The notes beneath the pieces are model-generated. The model searched no databases and was not told where the DNA came from. It saw only the letters and a program-made list of their open reading frames with translations. A DNA stretch of 64,000 nt from positions 5,118,001-5,182,000 of the forward strand of contig NZ_FNSI01000001.1 in NCBI RefSeq assembly GCF_900104955.1, written 5' to 3'. This DNA comes from Beijerinckia sp. 28-YEA-48. Its GTDB lineage: Bacteria > Pseudomonadota > Alphaproteobacteria > Rhizobiales > Beijerinckiaceae. Positions 8,032 to 15,600 of the stretch are shown here, piece by piece. Position numbers and translations under genes: made by a program. The first letter of the stretch is position 1, and each line of letters starts with the position of its first letter.

Positions 8032-8649
8032 ATGGGTGTCGAAGGACGAGATCGGCAAAAAACCATGGAGGCCGGCGCCCAGGCGCTGACCGGCCAGATG
8101 GGCAAGACCGTACAACGGTTGCGCAAAGCCTATAATCTCTCGCTGTCGGAACTGTCGGAGCAATCCGGGGTCGCCAAATCGATCATCAGCCAGATCGAGC
8201 GTAACGAAACCAATCCCACTTTGGCGACGATCTGGCGGCTGTCGCAGGCGCTCGACGTATCGATCGAGCGGGTGTTGCAGACGGCCGAGGACGAACCGTT
8301 CCTCGAGACGTCGACCAAGGGCGATACGCCGATCCTGGTCACCGACGACGGCCGCTGCCGCCTGGCGATCATCGGCTGGATCAAGACCGTCGAATGGCTG
8401 CAATGGTACGATTTTCGCGCCGCGCCCGGCGGCACCTTGGAATCGGAAGCGCATCAGCGTGGATCGGTCGAATCGCTTTCGGTGCTGGAAGGCGAACTCG
8501 AAGTGGAAGTGGCGGGCGTGATCGAGACGGCCAAAGCCGGCGATACCCTGCGCTATCGCTGCGACCGGCCCCACACGATCCGCAACAAAACGGGAGAACC
8601 TGCCCACGCCACAATGGTCTGCATTCTCAAAGCCGCGGTGATGGAATAA
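8032..8649 (+). CDS. XRE-family regulator with C-terminal cupin domain
   Basis: The 205-residue protein joins an N-terminal helix-turn-helix domain (about residues 23-85, including LSELSEQSGVAKSIISQIER) to a C-terminal cupin_2 sensor domain (about 110-200). In this family the cupin binds a small metabolite and the HTH binds operators. Such regulators often sit beside the transporter or catabolic gene they control, so the EamA exporter upstream and the Mla operon 35 bases downstream are the candidates. ATG 8032 has GGCGGGA seven bases upstream; the in-frame GTG at 8017 is less likely. The gap upstream carries a perfect palindrome. Confidence 0.87.
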   Translation: MGVEGRDRQKTMEAGAQALTGQMGKTVQRLRKAYNLSLSELSEQSGVAKSIISQIERNETNPTLATIWRLSQALDVSIERVLQTAEDEPFLETSTKGDTPILVTDDGRCRLAIIGWIKTVEWLQWYDFRAAPGGTLESEAHQRGSVESLSVLEGELEVEVAGVIETAKAGDTLRYRCDRPHTIRNKTGEPAHATMVCILKAAVME

Positions 8650-8684
8650 TGCCGGTGTGCATCGATAGTGGCAGGATGTGGTGA

Positions 8685-9833
8685 ATGACCTCGGCGACGA
8701 CGGATAGGGACGCCCAGGCGCCTCAGGTTGAGAGCCGTGATGGCGCGCGGATTGTTTTATCCGGTCCCTGGACGGTTGCGCATGGCGCCGAGATGGAAGC
8801 CGCGGTCGCGCAGATCAATCACAGTGCAGCCGGTGACAAGGCCGTCACCATCGATCTTTCCGGTGTCGAGCGGCTTGATACGGCCGGCGCGTGGCTGATC
8901 GATCAAGCCCGCCGGCAGTTCGATGCCAAAGGCGTGCAAGCGACCTTCGCCGGCGCCAAGCACGAACAGCAAATCTTGTTGAAGGAAGCGCATTTCCGCA
9001 CCTTCGACGAAGGCAAGCCCCGCAATACTCATGCGATCGTCGATCTGCTCGTCGATGTGGGCAAGAGCGTCGTCGGCGCGCTGAAGGATTTCTATGCCGG
9101 GTTCGCCTTCCTTGGTGAAGTGATCAGCGCGCTGCTGCGCGCGATCACCCATCCGCGCCGGCTGCGCCTGACCTCCGTCGTCTATCACTTGGAAAATTTC
9201 GCGCTGCGGGCGCTACCGATCATCCTGCTGATCAATTTCCTCGTCGGCTGTATCGTCGCGCAGCAGGGCATTTTCCAGTTCACGAAGTTTGGCGCGACGG
9301 CCTTCGTCGTCGATCTGATTGGCGTTCTGGTCTTGCGCGAACTGGCGGTCTTGCTGACCTCGATCATGATGGCTGGCCGCACCGGTTCGGCGATCACCGC
9401 CGAAATCGGTTCGATGAAGATGCGCGAGGAGATCGACGCGCTGAAAGTGATGGGGCTCGACCCGATCGAAGTGCTGGTTCTGCCACGGCTGATCGCCTTG
9501 ATCATCGCCCTGCCGCTGCTGACGTTTCTTGCCGATCTCGCCGCCATATTCGGCGGCATGCTGATCGCCTGGGGTTATGGCGATCTGTCGCCGGAAATTT
9601 TCACCGCGCGCCTGCGCGAGGCGATCGGCATGAACACCTTCCTGGTCGGCCTCATCAAAGCCCCGTTCATGGCCTTGATGATCGGCATGATCGCGGTGAT
9701 CGAAGGTTTCGCGGTGCAAGGCTCGGCCGAATCGCTTGGTCGCCAGGTGACGGGTTCTGTGGTGAAATCGATCTTCATGGTGATCTTCGTCGACGGTCTG
9801 TTCGCGATGTTTTTCGCGGCGATCAGATATTAG
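8685..9833 (+). CDS. mlaE: STAS-MlaE fusion permease of a phospholipid ABC transporter
   Basis: The 382-residue protein combines an N-terminal STAS domain (about 15-105), the equivalent of MlaB, with a C-terminal MlaE permease domain (about 130-380). The MlaE signature lies in LTSIMMAGRTGSAITAEIGS followed by MKMREEIDALKVMG. In the Mla system this permease works with an ATPase and a substrate-binding MCE protein to move phospholipids between the inner and outer membranes. Genes for the ATPase, MCE protein and an auxiliary lipoprotein follow in order. The fusion explains the absence of a separate mlaB. The upstream regulator ends 35 bases before this start. Confidence 0.92.
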   Translation: MTSATTDRDAQAPQVESRDGARIVLSGPWTVAHGAEMEAAVAQINHSAAGDKAVTIDLSGVERLDTAGAWLIDQARRQFDAKGVQATFAGAKHEQQILLKEAHFRTFDEGKPRNTHAIVDLLVDVGKSVVGALKDFYAGFAFLGEVISALLRAITHPRRLRLTSVVYHLENFALRALPIILLINFLVGCIVAQQGIFQFTKFGATAFVVDLIGVLVLRELAVLLTSIMMAGRTGSAITAEIGSMKMREEIDALKVMGLDPIEVLVLPRLIALIIALPLLTFLADLAAIFGGMLIAWGYGDLSPEIFTARLREAIGMNTFLVGLIKAPFMALMIGMIAVIEGFAVQGSAESLGRQVTGSVVKSIFMVIFVDGLFAMFFAAIRY

Positions 9834-9834
9834 G

Positions 9835-9865
9835 GTTCGCAGATATCAGGGTTCGCAGGTATTGG
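9835..9865 (+). repeat. short direct repeat in the mlaE-mlaF gap
   Basis: The block AGGGTTCGCAG is repeated about 15 bases apart between the mlaE stop and the mlaF start, embedded in a degenerate tandem copy. It lengthens the intergenic gap. No regulatory role is evident. Confidence 0.5.
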
Positions 9866-9871
9866 GTCTCG

Positions 9872-10708
9872 ATGATGGCGGCTGATCAAACTTCGCAACA
9901 GATTCCCGCCCGGTCAGCCAAGACAGGGGATGCCGACGGGCAGGCCGGCACGCTGGCTATACGCGCCCGCGGCGTCACCGTTGGCTTTGGCGAGCGCATC
10001 ATTCTCAATGGCCTCGATCTTGATGTGAAGCGCGGCGAGGTGCTCGGCTTCGTCGGCGGTTCGGGCACGGGCAAATCGGTTCTGACGCGCACGATCCTGG
10101 GATTGATCCACAAGCAGGCCGGCAAGATCGAGGTCTTCGACCAGGATCTCGACAGCCTGACGCGCGACGGACACCGGGCGATCGAGCGGCGCTGGGGCGT
10201 GTTGTTTCAGCAGGGCGCGCTCTTCTCGGGGCTGTCGGTTTTGCAGAACATCCAGGTGCCGATGCGCGAATATCTGCATCTGTCGCACAAGCTGATGGAC
10301 GAGCTGGCCATGCTCAAAATCGAGATGGTCGGCCTCAAGACCGATGCGGCGGACAAAATGCCGTCGGAACTGTCGGGCGGCATGATCAAGCGCGTCGCTC
10401 TGGCGCGCGCCCTGGCGCTCGATCCGGAACTGCTCTTTCTTGATGAGCCGACCTCGGGCCTTGATCCGATCGGCGCCGCCGATTTCGACGACTTGATCGC
10501 TACCCTGCAAAAGACGCTGGGACTGACCGTTTTCATGGTCACTCACGATCTTGACAGTCTGTACTCAATTTGTGACCGCATTGCCGCGCTCGCTGGCGGC
10601 AAGGTCGCGGCGGAAGGAACTATCCAGGAAATGCTGGAATCTGAACAGCCTTGGGTGCGTTCCTATTTCCACGGTAAACGCGCCACGCGGATGAATGGTG
10701 GCGTATGA
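9872..10708 (+). CDS. mlaF: MlaF-type ABC transporter ATPase
   Basis: The 278-residue cytoplasmic ATPase has Walker A GGSGTGKS at residues 62-69, the signature LSGGMIKRVALARAL, Walker B LLFLDEPTSGLD, and the switch histidine in MVTHDLDS. The signature with MIKR instead of QQQR is characteristic of MlaF. It powers lipid transport through the STAS-MlaE permease. Two consecutive ATG codons (9872 and 9875) are possible starts. An N-terminal extension of about 28 residues, rich in Gln and Ala, precedes the conserved domain. It is second in the operon. Confidence 0.92.
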   Translation: MMAADQTSQQIPARSAKTGDADGQAGTLAIRARGVTVGFGERIILNGLDLDVKRGEVLGFVGGSGTGKSVLTRTILGLIHKQAGKIEVFDQDLDSLTRDGHRAIERRWGVLFQQGALFSGLSVLQNIQVPMREYLHLSHKLMDELAMLKIEMVGLKTDAADKMPSELSGGMIKRVALARALALDPELLFLDEPTSGLDPIGAADFDDLIATLQKTLGLTVFMVTHDLDSLYSICDRIAALAGGKVAAEGTIQEMLESEQPWVRSYFHGKRATRMNGGV

Positions 10709-10795
10709 AGCTTCCAATGAACTTGCCAGTGAACTTGCCAGGTGTTGGAAACAGGGATCGGGGCCTATATCCTCGCCGGTTCGGAGCGGAGTGAG

Positions 10796-11842
10796 ATGGA
10801 AACCAGAGCCAACTATGCCCTGATCGGCTTGTTTACCCTTGCGGTGATCGCTGCGGGCTTTCTGTTCGTCTTCTGGTTCTCGCGTGGCGCGACGTCCGAG
10901 GGACGGGTCACCTATGACGTCAGTTTCACGACTTCGGTGTCAGGCCTGTCGCGTGGCTCGCAGGTGCTTTTCAATGGCGTGCGTGTCGGCGAAGTGATGC
11001 GGGTCGATCTGGATCCTCAGGATCCGACCAAGGTCATCGCGCGGATCACCGTCAATCCGCGTGCGCCGGTGAAGGTCGATACCGGGGCGCGGCTGGAGTA
11101 CCAGGGTCTGACCGGCGTGGCCGCGATCGCCCTGACGGGCGGTTCCGCCGGGTCGGCGCCGCTGCAGAGTTCCGATAACACGCCAGCTGTCATCCATGCC
11201 GAGCGGTCTGATTTTCAAAACATCGTCGAAACCGTGCAGCGTCTTTCGGGACGTCTCGACGGTATCCTCGACAAGGCTGACAAACTGTTTTCGGAAAACA
11301 GCGGCTCCATTGCCAATACGGTGCACAATGTCGAGACCTTCTCCAAGGCGCTGGCCGACAATTCCGGTGGCGTGAAGCAGTTCCTGTCGGCTATGTCCGA
11401 TGTCGGGACGGCCATTGGGCCGCTGACCCGGTCCATTGACGAGCGGGTCAAAGCTATCGATCCGCAGCGGGTGAAATCGATCGTCGCCAATGCCGACGAC
11501 ATTTCCAGCAAGCTCAACAAAGCGTCGGACAAGGTCGAGAGCGTGCTGGCGAGCCTCGATAGCTTCTTTGGCAGCAGCGAGGGCAAGGGCGCGATGACCG
11601 ACATTGGCGAGGCGGCCCGGTCGATCCGCAAGCTGGCCGACAATCTCAATGTCCGCACCAAGGATTTGGCCGCCAATCTCAATCGCTTCAGCGGCTCGGG
11701 GCTGCGCCAGTACGAGGCCTTGGCCGCGGACGGGCGCAAGACCCTGGATGAGCTGAACCGGACGCTGCGCTCCCTCGAGCGCAACCCGCAGCAGCTGATT
11801 TTTGGCCCCAAGCCGTCGATTCCCGAATATAGCGGCCGCTGA
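10796..11842 (+). CDS. mlaD: MlaD-type MCE-domain protein
   Basis: The 348-residue protein has one N-terminal membrane helix (about residues 8-28) and an MCE domain (about 40-118, including GLSRGSQVLFNGVRVGEV). A long helical C-terminal region follows, longer than in E. coli MlaD (about 180 residues). MCE proteins form hexameric rings that shuttle lipids through the periplasm; the long tail could form an extended barrel or needle, as in PqiB/YebT-type proteins. ATG 10796 is preceded by GAGCGGAG, and METRANYALIGLF is the usual start of such proteins. It lies between mlaF and an auxiliary lipoprotein gene. Confidence 0.9.
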   Translation: METRANYALIGLFTLAVIAAGFLFVFWFSRGATSEGRVTYDVSFTTSVSGLSRGSQVLFNGVRVGEVMRVDLDPQDPTKVIARITVNPRAPVKVDTGARLEYQGLTGVAAIALTGGSAGSAPLQSSDNTPAVIHAERSDFQNIVETVQRLSGRLDGILDKADKLFSENSGSIANTVHNVETFSKALADNSGGVKQFLSAMSDVGTAIGPLTRSIDERVKAIDPQRVKSIVANADDISSKLNKASDKVESVLASLDSFFGSSEGKGAMTDIGEAARSIRKLADNLNVRTKDLAANLNRFSGSGLRQYEALAADGRKTLDELNRTLRSLERNPQQLIFGPKPSIPEYSGR

Positions 11843-11890
11843 CCTGATATTGCTTTCGACCCCGTTTATTGCTTACTCCGGATTGATCGT

Positions 11891-12538
11891 ATGAGCTTTG
11901 AAGAATCGCGGGAGCCGCGTGTGTCGAGAGCAGACGGTTCGTTTTCGGCTAACGTGCGCGGGTTGTCTCGCCGTACCAGGCGGTTTGCCGTCGCCTCCCT
12001 TCTGGCCCTGGCGGTCGCAGCCTGCGGCGGCTCACCTTCCGATACGTTTGATCTGAACCCTGCGTCGGGCGCCAAGGGCCGGGCAGGGCGTGGCCAGCTG
12101 GCCGTGTCCGAGCCAATCGCGATCTCGCCCTTCGATTCCGAGCGTATCGTGGTGCGCGGCGCCGACCAGGTGGCGTTCCTCAAGGGGGCGCAATGGACCG
12201 ACCGTCTGCCGCGCCTGTTGCAGTCGCGCCTGGTGCAGACCTTCGAGAACGGCCGTCTGCTGCGGGCGGTGGGACGCTCGGGCGGTAAGCTGGTCGCTGA
12301 TTTTACGCTGGTGACGGAGATCCGCCATTTCGAGATCGATCTGTCGACCAGCCAGGCGGTGGTGGAAATCTCCGCCAAGCTGGTCAGCGAGCAGTCGGGC
12401 CGGATTCGGGCGGCACGCATTTTCCACGCGGAGGCGCCGGGCTCGGCCGCCGACGGAGCCCGTGCCTCGGCGGCGCTCGATGTGGCGCTGGGCCAGGTGA
12501 TGCGCGAGATCGTCGGCTGGACCTCGTCGGCGATGTAG
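11891..12538 (+). CDS. ABC-type transport auxiliary lipoprotein (PqiC-like)
   Basis: The 215-residue protein carries a lipoprotein signal sequence with lipobox LAVAAC, the lipidated cysteine at about residue 45. It matches the ABC-type transport auxiliary lipoprotein family, which includes PqiC. In rhizobial Mla-like operons such a lipoprotein replaces MlaC/MlaA and probably links the MCE protein to the outer membrane. The stretch before the hydrophobic core is unusually long (about 30 residues), so the true start may be internal. A strong terminator follows, closing the operon. Confidence 0.82.
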   Translation: MSFEESREPRVSRADGSFSANVRGLSRRTRRFAVASLLALAVAACGGSPSDTFDLNPASGAKGRAGRGQLAVSEPIAISPFDSERIVVRGADQVAFLKGAQWTDRLPRLLQSRLVQTFENGRLLRAVGRSGGKLVADFTLVTEIRHFEIDLSTSQAVVEISAKLVSEQSGRIRAARIFHAEAPGSAADGARASAALDVALGQVMREIVGWTSSAM

Positions 12539-12561
12539 GCTGGTCGTTCAGCGTTACAACA

Positions 12562-12591
12562 AAAAGGCGCAGCCCGTGGGCTGCGCCTTTT
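12562..12591 (+). terminator. terminator closing the mla operon
   Basis: A near-perfect GC-rich stem (12562-12575 with 12578-12591, tiny loop) is flanked by A-tract and T-tract. It is followed by TGTTTGT. It terminates the plus-strand Mla operon and could serve the convergent giant gene too. Confidence 0.8.
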
Positions 12592-12637
12592 GTTTGTCGG
12601 GTGCCTGAACGCCCTTCCGATACCCCTTGTCCTGGCT

Positions 12638-12663
12638 CCCGGATCACGCTTGGCGTGTCCGGG
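12638..12663. repeat. hairpin at a convergent gene junction
   Basis: CCCGG and CACGC arms pair with GCGTG and CCGGG around a 3-base loop, with a one-base bulge. It lies just before the stop codon of the minus-strand giant gene. The type resembles dispersed hairpin repeats common in rhizobial genomes. Confidence 0.5.
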
Positions 12664-12674
12664 ATAGGAGGCGG

Positions 12675-15600
12675 TTAGATCGCCTCGTAGCGCTCCGAGG
12701 CGTGGGCGAACATCGTATAGACCTTGCCCGTGTCGGAGGTGAGGTAGGAGCGCGTCATCGTGCCGTCGCGATCGTCGCGGCCGACTTCGGTGAGGAGGCG
12801 TTCGAACTCCTGCATGTAGCGATCGACCGTCTCGTGGAACTCGCGGTCGTCGCGGTAGCGGCGGCGGATCTCGTCGAACGTCTGCTGGCCGGCGGCCGTG
12901 TAGAGCCGGCGCGAGAAGATGTTCTGATCGCCGCGATAGTAACGATCCCAGAGCGTGGCGACCGCCTCATGGTCGACCATCCGCGCCACGTCATGGGAGA
13001 TGGCGTCGAGCGAATCGGCCGGCCGTTGCGGGGCGCGGGCGGGGACCGGCGGCGGCGCAGCCGGCCGTGCGGTTGCCGCGGGCGTCTCGTCGCGCGAAGC
13101 GCGGGCGAGAAGATCGGACAACCAGCCGGTGTTGGCGCCGCGCGGCTCGGCTGCGGGAGCCGGCGCTGCGGGGCGTGCCGGAGCCGGAACCGGGGTCGGC
13201 GCGGGAGCGGCAGGCGCTGCAGCTTGGGGACGCGGGCGCGGGGCCGGTTCCTCGCGCGGGGCGACGGGGGCAGGCGCGGGCGCCGGCGGACGCGGCGTCT
13301 GGCGCGGCGCTTCCATGCGCAGCGGCTCAGTGCGCGGTGCGGGCTCGGCCGGGCGCGTCGGTTCGGCGACGCGGCGCGGTTCGGCGAGATCGTAAGCGCG
13401 GCCCGAACGGGTGACGATATCGGTCAGCTCGTTGAGTGCCTTGATCTGCTCGGCGATGACGCGGCGCATGGCCGAGGTCTGTTCGGCGGCTTCGCGCGGC
13501 AGTTCGAGCGCACCGCGCTTGAGTTCGTCGCGGGTCGTGTTGATCTCGCGCTGGATCTCGGAAGCCATGCTGCGCATCTGGCCCGTGGCATCCTTGAAGC
13601 GTTCGATCGACGAGCCGAAGATGTCGCCCATCTCCGCATTGGCCTGTTCGTAGGCGGCGCGCAAAGCGGCTGCGGTGCGTTCGCGTTCCTTGCCGGTGGT
13701 GTCGCGCACCTGTTCGAACTGCTGGCCAATGAGATTGGTGACAGCCTGGGTCTCGTTGTTGAGGAGCGCGCCGATCTCCCTGGCGCGGGACTCGGCCTTC
13801 TTGAAGGATTCCTCGACCAGCGACGTGAAGGAGCGGGTAACCGCATCGAAATCGTCGGTGCGGCTGTGGACCATCTGCAGCAGATGATCGAGCGCCTTCT
13901 GGCGGGTCTCGAGCGTCTGGTCGAGCTGCAACTGGGTGCGCGCCAGTTCCGTGGCGCTCGTTGCCAGCTCGGTGTTCTGTTTGTCGAGGCGCGTGGCGAG
14001 ATGATCGGCGCTTTCCATGGTCTGGGCGGCCGAGCTGTTCAGCGTCATCACCTGGGTCGAAATGGTCGCCAGCGCGGTCTGGAATTCACGCACCCGGTTG
14101 GTGAGCGCGCTTTCGACCGTGCTGAGGTTTTCGCCGGCATTGCCGAGGATGTTGTCGAGCGAGCCATTGGCCTTCGACAGGGCATTGAGCACCGTCGACA
14201 TCTCGCTCTTGATCTTGTCGCTGGCATTGACGAGGGCGGTGATGGAACCGCCGGCGCTGGCCTCGATCACCGAGCGCAGGCTCGTCGACGAACGGTCGAT
14301 CGCTTCGGTGATCTGAAGCTGACGTTCGTTGAGGCCATCGATGACGGCCGCACCGCGCTGGTCGATCGTATCGCTGACGAGTTCGCCGGCGATGGACACC
14401 TGGCGGGCGATCTCGCTGCCACGGGCGGACAGCAGTTCGACCAGCATCGGTCCCTTGGTGTCGAACAGGGTGTGCAATTCGCCGCTGCGGCCCGAGAGCG
14501 TCTCGTGCAGGTCCTTGGCGCGTTCGGAGAGCAGTTCGTTGATCTCTTGAATACGGGCGGCCAGGCTTTCGTCGACACCGCGCGGATCGAGCGCGGCGTT
14601 GATCTCCTTGGCGCCTTCGGAAACGACGCGGGCGACCTCAAGCGCATTGCGGGCCAGCGTTTCGTTGATGGTGCGGGCGCGAGCGTCGAGGCTGGTGTCG
14701 ATCCTGGTGATGATGCCTTCGAGCGTGCCGCTGACCTGCAGCGACTTGGCCGTCGTCTTTTCCTCGTAGGTGCGGATCTGCTGGTCGAGGGCGGAGACGA
14801 TTTCCGCCGTGCGCCGCACGGCGAGCTCGTCGAACGACTTGGTGCGTTCGTCGAGGCCCGACGACAGTTCGGCAAGGCGCAGTTGCGCCATGGCGCCAAG
14901 CGCATCGGTGCCCGTTTGCAGCTGGGCGACCAGATCCTGGGTGCGGGCATGGGCGAGCTGTTCCAGGCTGCGGGTGGCGGCCTCGATCTGCTCGACGATG
15001 TGATAGGTGCGGCTCTGGGCGACCTCTTCGAGGGCGGCCGTGCTCGATTGCAGCTGCACGGTCATCTCGCCGATGCGCGTCTGGGCGACGTCGTCGAGAA
15101 CGCGGGTCGTCGCTTCGATGCGCTCGATGATGTCGCGCGTCTGGTTCTGCGTCACCTGGTCCAGCGCGTTGGTGCTCGACTGCAGCTGCGAGGTCAGTTC
15201 GCCGATGCGGGTCTGAGCGACATCGTTGAGGGCGCGGGTCGTCGCTTCGATACGTTCGATGATGTCGCGTGTCTGGTTCTGCGCGACCTGATCCAGCGCA
15301 TTGGTGCTTGATTGCAGCTGCGAGGTCAGTTCGCCGATGCGCGCCTGGGCGACGGTGTCGAGGGTGCGGGTCGTGGCCTCGATGCGTTCGATGATGTCGC
15401 GCGTCTGGTTCTGGGTAACCTGCTCCAGGGCGCTGGTGCTGGTTTGCAGCTGCGTGGTGAATTCGCCGAGGCGGGCCTGGGAGACGCCATCGAGGGTGCG
15501 GGTCGAAGCTTCGAGCCGTTCCACGACGTCGCGTGTATGGTTCTGGGCGACCAGTTCGAGGGCGCTGGTGCTCGACAGCAGGTGGTCGCGCATCTCGCCG

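Noticed and set aside
12627-15311. 894-residue plus-strand reading frame
   Set aside because: It is antisense to the giant GPR-like gene. Its repeats are the mirror of the 132-bp repeats, and the minus-strand protein has coherent helices and a family-like architecture.
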